This document shows, one piece after another, positions 10,954-21,208 of a stretch of 64,000 nt of DNA. How positions within the stretch are numbered: position 1 is the stretch's first letter; every line of letters starts with the position of its first letter. Both the position numbers and the translations under genes were made by a program. Source of the DNA: Mycoplasmoides fastidiosum (GTDB lineage: Bacteria > Bacillota_I > Bacilli_A > Mycoplasmatales > Mycoplasmoidaceae); assembly GCF_024498275.1 (NCBI RefSeq), contig NZ_CP101809.1:496001-560000 (forward strand), in the 5' to 3' direction. The notes below the pieces were generated by a model, which searched no databases, was not told the origin of the DNA, and saw nothing but the letters and a program-made list of their open reading frames with translations.

Positions 10954-13900
10954 ATGAATTTATTGAAAAAAATTGCTTTAAAAAATCAAATTCGTAAAAT
11001 TCGGTGACTAAGTATCCTGGGAACTAGTGCTGTTATTTTAAGTGCTTGTGCAAAAACATCATCTGATGCAATTAATGATCAGTATAACAATACACCTGCA
11101 TTAGCAACCAATTTTCATCTAACCAACTTACAACAAAATAATTTAGTAAGTACCATCTTAAATTCAGATCTAATTTTTGCACAAACTAAATTAAACGAAG
11201 CGGTTGCTAACCGTTTGAAATTTCAATGAGCTCAAGATTTTATTGCTGATAAAACAGTTGATAAAGGAAGTGAATTATTTAAAACCCAAGAAGCAATTGA
11301 AGCAATTGTTAAACAAGGCCAAACTAGTTATGATGAGTCATTAAATAGTTTTAGTTCTAGTGGTGATAGTGACTGACAAAAATTATTTCAACGCCAACTA
11401 AACCCGTTCGGAGGCACTAAAGAGGGTTGAAAAATTCATCACGTTGGTCCAGAACTAAATGATCGATTGGTTGAAGCCATTTTTCAAAAATTATTTTTCA
11501 GTTACCAACGCAAAACTTCTAATGGTGAAGTTTTTTTCACTAATAATGCTTTAGAAAACGAGATTAATAACCCTTCTTTTTATTCTAATTTTGTTTTCAC
11601 TCCAAGTAATGATGACTTACGCATTGGGAATGAAAAATACCAAAAAATGTTTGCTAATTTTCAGGCCTTTGTTTTTAATTATTGGTTTGATCAAGAACGT
11701 CCTTTCATTGGTTGAAACGTGGAATGGAAATATGGTACTTCAGTTATTAATAGTTTAGCCAATATTTACAATACTAACCGGTTAGGTGAAAATGATGTGA
11801 CTTTACCAACTGAACCAAATTATAACTTTCCGTCTTTTGATATTGGTGATAACAGCACTAGTGTTGGAACACTAGCGACCTTTAACCGGTGACAAACTGG
11901 AGTGAAAGGTAATTCCTTAATTAATACCCAGAACGGGGATATTAATTTACAAAGTGTTTTCAACGATGGAACTAATACTTCACCAGAACTAACTTCTTGA
12001 AAAATTTATACCAAAAATGATCTTGCTCGAACCGAAGATGGTTATTTATCTTCAGCTTTAGCCCATCAGTACAATAAATTATTTACTGGCACAAATGGGT
12101 TAGTAAATGAAATTGATTTATCCAATTCAAATGCGTGAACTGATGAACAAATGGGCGATCCCTTAAATGTTTTTTTAGATCAAGTAACTGATACCAAAAG
12201 CACCATAATTAATGGTACAACTCCAGTAAAAGCGGGAATTAAGGTTAATAATGCGGTTTTGTTCAACCAAAACAACACTAAATTTAAGGATAAAAACTTT
12301 TCTTATCCTTTAAGAGATATTAAAACTACTAGTTCATCTAAAACTTTATCGAACTGAACCCTAGCTCGTACTAAAACCGGAATTAGTGCTTTAGCAGTGG
12401 ATGGTACAACCCGAATTAATGAAGCAACAAGTCTGGCTGATAAATTAGCCCGAATCAAAGAAAACATTTTATGACGGCAAGCATTATTTAGTTTGAATCC
12501 CCGTCGTAATAATCGGGTTATTAACATTGATTTGCTAAAAGTTTTAAAAGATTATGCTAAAGCTAATTTCAATGATTTAATTGTTGCTTATGCGCGCGCC
12601 TTACAAACCCCTGAAACCCTGAAAAAATTAACTAATGATACTTATTTTTTCACTGCTGAACAAAATTTTTTACTGAATAATAACCAGCAATTATTTGATT
12701 TAACAATTGCTTTAGAAGATCTAAAACGCACTGTTAATAACCAACGAACTTTAGTAAATTTCCGAAACTCATTAGCTCAAACAGTTTCTGGTTTAGCTAA
12801 TAAACAATTTGTTAAAGTAAACGATAAATATTATGCGCCATATGCCAATGGTTTAGCAACTCCTTTAGGTTTCAAACGAAATTTAAATACCACAACAGAT
12901 GATCCGGTTTTCAATCCTGGATCAACTGCAGATACAACTACTTTTAGTAATAATGGTGATTATCCTGAAGTTACTAAATTCTTTTCGTCTGACCAAATTA
13001 ATAATCAAGTAGCTGATTTCAAATTAAACCAAATTTTAACTAAAACCAATGATGCCAAAACCAAAATGGACGCATGGGTACAAACACTAACTAATTCAAA
13101 TGACAACCTAATTTCTAACAAAGATTTATTTCATTTAAATAGTTTGGAGTTTAATTACCTATTTCAAGCTCTTTTAACCACTGGCCCCACTGGGGCTGGT
13201 GATGGAGTTGGTAATTATCTAAAAGGCGCTTATTTAGCTAACGAAATTAATTTTGATTACCGCAAAAATAGCATTGATTATAATTTTGGCCGCACTTCAT
13301 TAACAACTGATTTTGGTAAGAGTGCAACTGATCTGAAAAAATCAGTGCTAGATGCAGTTGCTGAAGTTTTTTATTCTGAAGTTTATTTGGGTGTTGCTCA
13401 AAATATTAATAACGGTCGTGACTTTATTGGTGGTTATAAAATTGATACTTCTAATTCCACCAGCAATGTAACCAGTTACACTAACAAATTAATTTCTTAC
13501 TGAAACCAAATCTTATATTCTTTCAGTAACTTAGGTCAGAGCTTGGGCGACCAGTTCATGTCCCGTTATGTTACTTTTTTATATACTTTAGATTGGTTGT
13601 TAAAAGACAACTATACTAATTTATTAAATTACTTGCAAAACCAAATTGGGTTCAATAGTTATGGCGCCATTGTTTGGGCCCAAGAACATACTTTAAACCA
13701 AGCCCCAAACACGGGTGAAGCAACTGTTACTAATAACAATACGCATTTAAAATCTTTTGATCAAGATTTTAAATTTGTACCAAACCCTAATAACGTTTTA
13801 TCTTCTCCATACTTTAGTTATGAATTAGCAGCTCCAACATCTGTTACTACTAACAATAGTTTGTTTAATTATGTTGGTGCTGAAGCAATTACTACTGATA

Positions 13901-14898
13901 AATATACTTCTGATAATACTGGTCAGAAAAAACGTTTAAGTGGTTTTTATGGTTTAGCTTTACAAAATGAAAGTTTGCCTAATGCCATTCCTGAAGTGGT
14001 GAAAAATTCGATCTTCACTAATTTTGCTGAATCTAATCCAGATGGCAATAAAAGTATTTTTGATTTAGGATCTACCCAACAAGTTTTATCCCGTGGTAAA
14101 TTGTTTGGTTCTGCAATTTTAAATGATTCTGCTGAGTTTGATTTACAAAAAACTTTAGATTACATTTTAGATTCTGTGCGTAATGTTAAAACCTTCCGGG
14201 CGTTTAACACAGTTGGTCAAGAATTAGCTAATCTCTTCCCAAAAATCACCGCAAGCATTAACAGTGTTATTTCCCAAAATAGTGTCAATCAATTAGAACC
14301 AGCTAAGGGTGAAGATGAGACAGTTATTCCCAACCAATTTGTTGCTTCACAAACCTTACCCCCATTACGGATTAATTTAAAACAAAAAATTCAAGCCATG
14401 ATTAATGTTTTAAACGGAATGGAATATAACTTGGATCAAACTAATAATGACACTTTAAAAAGTTCATTTGATGCAATTTACAACCAGGAATTCAAACCTA
14501 ATGAGTCATTTGCTTTATTTAATAAAAATGATTTAGAACGATTTATTGGGGTGTTACAAAATCCCCAAGCTGCCAGTTCTATTTTTCCAAACTTAAAATA
14601 CTTCATTCCAACTGAAGTTAATGCACGAACTGGATATGTTGCTTATATAGTTCAAATTAATAATGAAGATGTGTCGAATGTCGATAAGTTCCGGGCTTTC
14701 ATCAAACAAATTGGGTTTGATGCTTTCTTAAAAACGGTTGTGAATTTAGCTAAAGTCGATCGCATTCAAGGTTTAGCATTCGATAACTTTACAATTCGTC
14801 CCGAATTTGAAAAATTGGTTGTTCGTGATGAACGACTTGTTAATTTATTAGGATTAAACTGAGCTAGTTTATACCGATCAGAAACTGAGCAAAAATAA
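10954..14898 (+). CDS. Giant surface lipoprotein 3 (1314 aa)
   Basis: Third of the tandem set. The ATG at 10954 follows AAGGATTAAG, a good ribosome-binding site. Seen: N-terminal Lys/Arg, signal segment, lipobox ILSAC with Cys at residue 32; GISALAVDG at about residue 476 corresponds to the GVHAxAIDG block of the other two, and the C-terminal FEKLVVRDERLVNLL matches their ends. The frame is open through TGA (Trp) codons to TAA at 14896-14898, the last base of which is the first base of the HIT gene start. This coupling suggests a shared operon. Function unknown; probably surface-exposed. Confidence 0.85.
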
Positions 14899-15347
14899 TG
14901 AACCCAACCCACCACGATTCTAATTGTCTGTTTTGCAAATTAGTTAATCACGAAATTCCCAGTTATCAATTACTAGAATCCGAATTTGGTATTAGCATTC
15001 TGGATATTTTTCCAGCCGCACCAGGTCATGCTTTAGTTTTACCCAAACACCATTACCCCCATTTATTGGCAACACCTGATTCAGTTTTAGCTGATCTAAC
15101 TTTGTTAGCTAAAAAAACAGCCCAAGTCTTAGCTGACACATTAGTTGACATTCAGGGGTTTAATTATGTGAGTAACCAAGCTGAAATTGCGGGTCAAACC
15201 ATTTTTCATACCCACATTCATATTATCCCGAAATATCACCAAGCAACAGGGTATTTATTCCAACATCATCACGATCCAAAACAAACCATTGATATTCCAG
15301 GAATCCACCAACAGTTACTTGAAAAAATTAAGTCCTTGAAACCTTAA
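14898..15347 (+). CDS. HIT-family nucleotide-binding protein (HinT-like)
   Basis: A 149-residue protein. Seen: CLFCKLVNHEIPSY at the N-terminus and the histidine triad HTHIHIIPKYH near residue 102, with the family-typical GHALVLPKHHY around residue 48. Known: HIT hydrolases cleave AMP or GMP from phosphoramidates and aminoacyl-adenylates; the middle triad His is the nucleophile. Its start overlaps the stop of giant lipoprotein 3 by 1 nt. In Mycoplasma hominis a HinT protein is encoded with the lipoproteins P60 and P80 (hitABL locus) and associates with them, so the linkage here may be functional (inference). Confidence 0.93.
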   Translation: MNPTHHDSNCLFCKLVNHEIPSYQLLESEFGISILDIFPAAPGHALVLPKHHYPHLLATPDSVLADLTLLAKKTAQVLADTLVDIQGFNYVSNQAEIAGQTIFHTHIHIIPKYHQATGYLFQHHHDPKQTIDIPGIHQQLLEKIKSLKP

Positions 15348-15417
15348 TTAAAAATTCAAAATCTCCTGAAACACTAAATTTATTGGGGATAAAAAAACCA
15401 ATCAAATTTATTTGTGA

Positions 15418-15423
15418 TAAAAT
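15418..15423 (+). promoter_or_regulatory. Putative -10 box for secG-rnr-smpB
   Basis: GATAAAAT provides a -10-like TAAAAT 70 nt before secG. It is immediately followed by the leader hairpin at 15430-15468. Confidence 0.4.
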
Positions 15424-15429
15424 CAATTT

Positions 15430-15468
15430 TAATTTATGACCCCATTCATTCATGGGATGCATAAATTT
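15430..15468 (+). promoter_or_regulatory. Leader hairpin before secG
   Basis: AATTTATG (15431-15438) pairs with CATAAATT (15460-15467), and CCCAT with ATGGG inside, leaving a six-base loop. There is no T-tract, so it is not a terminator; it would sit in the 5' untranslated region of an mRNA that also encodes RNase R. Confidence 0.5.
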
Positions 15469-15492
15469 AAGTTTACAACAAAAGTCTAAACC

Positions 15493-15738
15493 ATGAGTAC
15501 ACTAGAAATCGTTATTTATGTAATTGCTGTGATTATCCTGATTATTGGGTTGTTATTATCCAATTCTGGTTCTACTGGAGGATTGGCAGCTTTATCCGGT
15601 CAGGATTTAGAAATTTTTAAAAAGACTAAAGATCGCGGTTCGATTAAAATTTTGCAAATTGTAATGTTTTCTTTGGTTTTTTTGTTGCTTATTATTGCGG
15701 TCGTCTATCGTATTGTCGTCGCAAGCCATGTCGGTTAA
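15493..15738 (+). CDS. secG: Preprotein translocase subunit SecG
   Basis: An 81-residue protein with two membrane segments (about 5-24 and 54-76) separated by a short loop containing SNSGSTGGLAALSGQD and FKKTKDRG, the conserved pattern of SecG. Known role: it joins SecY and SecE in the translocation channel and helps SecA-driven export, which the many lipoproteins here need. Its position directly upstream of rnr and smpB is conserved in Gram-positive bacteria and mollicutes, which supports the call for such a short protein. A hairpin terminator lies between it and rnr. Confidence 0.9.
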   Translation: MSTLEIVIYVIAVIILIIGLLLSNSGSTGGLAALSGQDLEIFKKTKDRGSIKILQIVMFSLVFLLLIIAVVYRIVVASHVG

Positions 15739-15768
15739 ATCCGGATGGTTTCCCCCATTTATAAAAAG

Positions 15769-15808
15769 TAAAATAGTTCTACTGACTTTTTAAAGTAGAA
15801 CTATTTTG
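15769..15808 (+). terminator. Terminator/attenuator between secG and rnr
   Basis: AAAATAGTTCTACT and AGTAGAACTATTTT form a perfect 14-bp stem with a 10-base loop and end in four T. It lies 31 nt after secG and 23 nt before the rnr start, so it should lower rnr-smpB expression relative to secG unless read through. Confidence 0.75.
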
Positions 15809-15830
15809 TGCTATCTAACGAGTTGAAAAA

Positions 15831-18332
15831 ATGCATTTCTCTAACAATAAAAACGGATCATCTCATAATTGATCTCGGTCTAATAATAATAGTAATAGAC
15901 CCAATAAAAAGCCGTTCAAGTCTTTTAATTCCTCTCAATCTGGATCAACGCGCCATCGCTCAAGTTTTACGAACAATTCTGGTTTTAACCATCGTGAAGC
16001 TCGGGCGAATTCTTTTGTGTCAAATCGCTTCAAAAAAAACCAGTACGCCCGCCCTGATGAAGATAAACCAATTCCGATTAAAGATGAAAAATTAGAAGAA
16101 CTGCTAAAAGCAGCGATCATTAAAGTTTTACGCGAAGATGAAATGGCGATGCCTTTATTTGTTTTAATCAACAAAACAATTCGTGAAGTAAAACGATCCC
16201 AGTATAAAGGTTTCATCGAAAAGGGTGAAATTATTTGGGTGATTAACAAACTAAAAGCTAATTCCACTGTTAACTGTAACATTCGTGAAAAATACTACTT
16301 GGAATACTTAGATTATCCAGTCTTAGCTAACACTGAAGCTGAAGGGGTGTTCAAAAGTAATTTACGGGGTAATTTTGGTCATGTAATTGTTAAAACTAAG
16401 GGCCAAGACCCAGTTAGTTATTATGTGCACAAACGCAATTTTCACCAAGCAATTGATGGTGATTTAGTTAAGTTTATTAAACTAGATACTTCTTCAGCTA
16501 AAAAGAAGATGAATTCAGAAGATGTGAAAATCATCGAGATCATTTCTCATCCTAAAGACCAGTATGTTGGTGAAGTAGTGATTGACAGTTCAATTGGCAT
16601 TGAAGCCCAATCTTATTTTGCCAAACTCGATAATCCCAAAATTGCCCATCCAGTCAAAATCTTAAATCCCATTGGCATTGTGGAAGGACATAAAGTTTTA
16701 TTAAAAATTGTTGATTTTAATCCCGAAAAAATGACCGGAGAAATTGTTAAAATTTTAGGCCATAAGAATGATGTTGGGGTTGATATTGAATCAATTGTTT
16801 ATGATAACGGTGTCGAAATTAATTTTTCAGCTTTAGTAAATAAAGAAATTGATGCCATCGATCATTCTCTAACCCGATTCGAAAACCAATCCATGCGACA
16901 AGATTTAACTGATGTGGCTTTTGTAACAATTGACCCAGCGACTTCTAAAGACTTTGATGATGCCATTTTTGTTGCTAAAAAAGAAGATCACTATTTATTA
17001 CGAGTGGCGATTGCTGATGTTACTTCGTATGTGCCATTCCGGTCAGCTTTAGATGAAGCAGCTGAAAACCGGGGAAGTTCGGTTTATTTGGTCAACTCAG
17101 TAATTCCGATGTTACCCCACTTATTATCAAATGATTTGTGTTCATTAAATCCTAATGTGAAACGTTGCGCTGTAGTTTGTGACATGAAACTGAATTTTGC
17201 AGGCGAAATTGATTTTAGTAGTGTGGATGTTTTTCCCGCATTAATTAAATCCCACCGGCGGTTTAGTTATGATGAGATCAATGCTTATTTCAAAAAAGAA
17301 CAAACTTTAGATAATGAACTACCAGTTGTCAAAGCCAGCATTGACGCGGCTTATGAATTATTTTTCCAAATGGAAAAAGTGAAAAAAACCCGTGGTTACA
17401 TTAATTTCTTTGCTTTGTTTGAACCAAAAATTTTGGTTGATGAAAATAACCATCCAACCCAAATTCAAATTTATCAAACATGACACGCCCAAAACATGAT
17501 TGAAGATTTCATGGTGGCAGCAAATGAAGCAGTTACCGCATTTGCTAACAAACATGATGTACCTTTCATTTATCGGGTGCATGGTTTGCCCGCTTTGAAA
17601 AAAATGGAACGATTTAGTTTATTAGCTAAAAAACTAAACTTTAAAATTACCACCCAAATTAATGACCAAATGCACCCAGGTGATATTGCAAAATGAATTG
17701 AAGCTAATAAGGATAATCCTTATAACACTGTGATTCACATGCTGTTATTACGAACAATGGATAAAGCAGTTTATTCCCACAAAAATACTTACCACTTTGG
17801 TTTAGCTTCTAAACACTACACCCACTTTACCTCACCAATTCGGCGTTATCCGGACATGATTGTTCACCGGTTATTCTGAATGTACTGTTTTGATCGCAAC
17901 AGTTACACCGATCATGACCGCGCCTTTTTGAAAAACCGGCTAGAAGAACTAAGTCTGAAAAGTTCAGAAGCAGAAGTCCGAGCAGTTAAAACCGAACGTG
18001 ATGTTAATGCTTACAAATTTGCGGAGTACATGCAGCAATTTGTGGGCAATGAATTTGAAGCGACTGTCATTGAAGTTAATCCTAAAGGATGTTATGTCCA
18101 ATTAGATAATTTAATTCAGGGTTTTGCCCCAATGGCGTTGACAAAGTTTGATTTCTTCCGCTTTGACCCAATTAGTGAACGATTAGTTGGCCAAAATTCC
18201 CACACTCCCCTTGATTTATGTACCACAGTTTTAGTGAAAGTACATAAAGTTGATTTACAACTGGCTAGCATTGATTTTGAAATTATTGATGTACTGAAGC
18301 AACCAAAATCACCTGCTAAAAATTCTGATTAA
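15831..18332 (+). CDS. rnr: Ribonuclease R (RNase II superfamily exoribonuclease)
   Basis: An 833-residue protein when started at ATG 15831; a GTG at 16017 is a later alternative. The extra N-terminus (about 62 residues) is Asn/Ser/Arg-rich and probably disordered. Seen: [15 protein letters not shown] near residue 368 with the metal-binding aspartates of the RNB domain, [14 protein letters not shown] near residue 661, and a C-terminal S1 domain from about residue 741. TGA codons at 15870, 17481, 17694 and 17877 are Trp. Known: RNase R degrades structured RNA 3' to 5' and works with tmRNA-SmpB in clearing stalled mRNAs; smpB is the next gene. It is the main 3' exoribonuclease of mycoplasmas. 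Confidence 0.95.
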
Positions 18333-18379
18333 TTTATGGAATCACGTTTGTTGAATCAGTGATTCATGATCAAGTCTCC

Positions 18380-18814
18380 ATGAAAGTTTTAGTTCAAAAT
18401 AAAAAAGCTAATTTTAATTACACCCTGCACCAAACTTATGAAGCAGGGATTGTTCTAACCGGTACAGAAGTTAAAAGTCTGGTCCAATCCCAAGCTAGTT
18501 TGGATCAAGCTTATGTTTTAATTAAAAGCGGTGAAGTTTGGGTGTTTGGACTGCACATTAGCCCGTATGATCATGGTAACATTTTTAATGTTGACCCGAT
18601 TCGCACCCGTAAACTACTTTTACATAGAAAAGAAATTTTAAAGCTGAACTTATTGATGAAACAAGAAAAATATGTTCTGGTGCCGGTGAAAATTTATTTA
18701 AAAACTAACAAAATTAAACTAAGTTTTGCCACAGCTAAACCCAAAAAGTTGTATGATAAGCGTGAAGATTTGAAACTAAAAACGCTCAAACGTGAACAAC
18801 AAAAACGGATTTAG
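18380..18814 (+). CDS. smpB: SsrA-binding protein SmpB
   Basis: A 144-residue protein. Seen: EAGIVLTGTEVKSL near residue 25, the SmpB hallmark, and the C-terminal YDKREDLK motif followed by a basic tail that enters the ribosome A site. Known role: binds tmRNA and delivers it to ribosomes stalled on broken mRNA. ATG 18380 was chosen because residues from there match the family's length and start (MKVLVQNKKANFNYTL); an in-frame GTG at 18359 would add seven residues. No strong ribosome-binding site is seen for either. It follows rnr by 47 nt, the conserved secG-rnr-smpB order. Confidence 0.95.
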   Translation: MKVLVQNKKANFNYTLHQTYEAGIVLTGTEVKSLVQSQASLDQAYVLIKSGEVWVFGLHISPYDHGNIFNVDPIRTRKLLLHRKEILKLNLLMKQEKYVLVPVKIYLKTNKIKLSFATAKPKKLYDKREDLKLKTLKREQQKRI

Positions 18815-18945
18815 TTGCAATTAGGGCCATTATTTTTTGGTGACAAAATTATCACGAAAATTAGTTAGTTTTGAATTTTGAAGAATTAAAATTAAAGCAT
18901 AACCTTTGTTAAGTTGTCTTTTAATAAAAAATGAGGAACTTAGGT

Positions 18946-19872
18946 ATGAAAAAACGATCCAAACCCCGTTTGGGATATGGGACGTATTTAACCAACACCG
19001 TCAACCTTTTAGACTGATCTGGAATCATGTTTCACATTTGAAAGGGTAAATATGATTTCATTGATACTGCCAAATATTATGAAAACGAAACTGCAGTAGG
19101 AATTGTTTTAGCCCAAACCAAACAAATTGTGGGCGATGATTTTAAAATTGATGTTCAAACTAAAATCAATCCCGAACATTATCGTGATGTCCGCGCAGCT
19201 GTATTAGATTCAAAAAGAAAACTATTGCGTCCGAAAATTGAATCAGTTTTATTGCATTGACCTAGTGGTAATTTTGCTTTAGATTTAGCAGCTTGAACCG
19301 AATTGATTCAATTGCAAAAAGAAGGAATAATTGATTCAATTGGTGTTTCCAATTATTCTCCCCACATGTTGCGGTTTTTTGAGCCGGTTACTGGGGTTAA
19401 ACCAGCAATTAACCAAGTCCAGTATAGTGTGCATAACCGTGATTATGATTATCAAGCAGTTCTTGATATGGGTATTCAAGTGCAAGCTTGACGTCCATTA
19501 ACTGAAAACATCCGTAAATTACAAGCTGATTCACTAGTTGAAGAAATTGCTTTAAATCATTTAACTAACCAACCCGCAGTTGCCATTGGGTTTGTTAAAG
19601 CTTTAGGGATGGATGTGGTTGTTAAATCCGCTAATCCCGATCGGGTTAAAGCAAATGCTGATGCTTTTCACGATCTGAAATTATCACCAGAAGAAATCAA
19701 ATTATTGCAAACTAAAGCCAAACATCAAGAAAATGATGTTTTCTGAGTTGATTTTACCGAACCTTTTAATGATGCAACCATTGCCAAATTAAAAGCGGAG
19801 GTACACAAAATTTTAACAACTCCTAAAATTCCCCCAATTCCCAAAAAACCCCGCCCGAAAAAAGGGTGATAA
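18946..19872 (+). CDS. Aldo/keto reductase, paralogue 1
   Basis: A 308-residue protein. ATG 18946 is preceded by GAGGAACTT at ribosome-binding distance, which favours it over the in-frame ATG at 18931. Seen: the AKR tetrad as FIDTAKYY (Asp and Tyr, about residues 38-45), a Lys in QTKIN, and LLHWPSGN (His); IGVSNYSPHM is the usual cofactor-side motif. TGA codons at 19015, 19039, 19258 and elsewhere are Trp. The C-terminus carries a Pro/Lys-rich tail (PPIPKKPRPKK). Known: NADPH-dependent reduction of aldehydes or ketones. Its neighbour 19940-20917 is a paralogue, so a tandem duplication is likely. Substrate unknown. Confidence 0.9.
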
Positions 19873-19939
19873 CAAACTGTTGTTGTTAACAAGAAAACAC
19901 TAAAAATTAAGCAAATAAAAAATTATTTAACAATTAAAA

Positions 19940-20917
19940 ATGAATATTCAAAATCAATCCGGATTATTAGGATTTGGCACTTACCAAATGCAAGAAGACA
20001 GCCTTGAGAAATGAGTCGAGATCATTGAAACGGCTTATCAAAGTAAATATGCTTACATTGATACAGCGAAATATTATAAAAACGAAGCCATGATCGGCCA
20101 AGCTTTGGAATTATTGCGGACCAAATATGGCCCCGACTTTCATTTTCCTGTCCAAACTAAAATTTGACCAGGCAATTATCCCAAAGCGCGCGCAGCTGTT
20201 TTAGACTCCTTAAAAAAACTGCGTCTTGAACAATTGGATTCGGTTTTATTACATTGGCCCAGTCCTAATTTTGCCCAAGATTTAGTGGCTTGAGAAGCCT
20301 TAATTCAATTACAAAAAGAAGGATTGATCAAATCAATTGGGGTTTCGAATTACCCAGTAGCCATGTTGGGTTTTTTTGCCAAAATCACCGGAGTAATGCC
20401 AGCAACTAACCAGTTGCAATACAGTTTGTATAACCAGGAATATGATTTACAGGCCTTTAAAAACCTTAATGTACACGTGCAGGCTTGACGTCCTTTAACT
20501 GATTCATTAACTCAGCTTCACCAGGACAGTTTAGTTAACGTGATGGCTCAAAAATACAAAACTACCCCGCCCGGAATTGCTTTAGCTTTTGTGAAAGCCC
20601 AAAATGTTGATGTCATCGTTAAATCAGTGAATCCGCACCGGATTAAAGCAAATGCTGAGGCGTATTTTAATGTGAATTTAGCAACTGAAGACTTAGAAGA
20701 ATTAGTTACTACAGCAGTTCAAAAACCGAACCGGTTTTTTTGAACCCCTTATTTACAACCATTAGGACCAACTGCTGAACAACAGTTGTTAAGCCAAATG
20801 ACGCATTTGCAAAAATGTAACAACAGCTGAACCCACTGGTTGCGTTATCCAATTTACTGATCCCAAATTGCCATTGCTGCTACTGGGATTCACCGCAATA
20901 AAACAACCAAAAAGTAA
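19940..20917 (+). CDS. Aldo/keto reductase, paralogue 2
   Basis: A 325-residue protein with TGA (Trp) codons at 20009, 20741 and others. Seen: YIDTAKYYKNEA (Asp, Tyr), QTKIW (Lys) and LLHWPSPN (His) complete the AKR tetrad; IGVSNYPVAML and VKSVNPHRIKANA are typical cofactor-binding segments. It shares all of these with the upstream paralogue but differs in its C-terminal 60 residues, which are Trp-rich and basic. Start ATG 19940 gives the family N-terminus (LLGFGTYQM); no clear ribosome-binding site is seen, so translation may be weak or leaderless-like. A strong terminator follows at 20946. Confidence 0.9.
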
Positions 20918-20945
20918 TTAATTTTTGCAGCTAATGAAAACCACT

Positions 20946-20980
20946 AAAATTTATTGATTTCGATCAATAAATTTTTTTTG
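20946..20980 (+). terminator. Intrinsic terminator after the AKR pair
   Basis: AAAATTTATTGAT and ATCAATAAATTTT form a perfect 13-bp stem around a TTCG loop, ending in a run of T. Confidence 0.9.
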
Positions 20981-21147
20981 TTTTTTTTGGGATCAAAAAA
21001 ATTCATGCACGGATTTGCACCAAACTGATTAAGTTTGATAAAACAAACACTTAACTAATTGTTGGCACTTAATTATGCTGCCTAATAAAAAGGTTGGTTG
21101 GACATCTAAAAAACTTGTAAAAATGCGGTGAACTAATTTAATTGAAT

Positions 21148-21153
21148 TATAAT
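21148..21153 (+). promoter_or_regulatory. Putative -10 box for pepP-sufS
   Basis: TATAAT lies 56 nt before the pepP start, downstream of the AKR terminator. No convincing -35 is visible. Confidence 0.5.
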
Positions 21154-21208
21154 TATTCGCAATTAACCAAACAACCAATTGAAGAAGAAAAATTGTAAGC
21201 AAGTGACT

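Noticed and set aside
16017..16019. GTG as the rnr start
   Set aside because: The frame is open to ATG 15831, just after the terminator; the longer start is simpler, though not proven.
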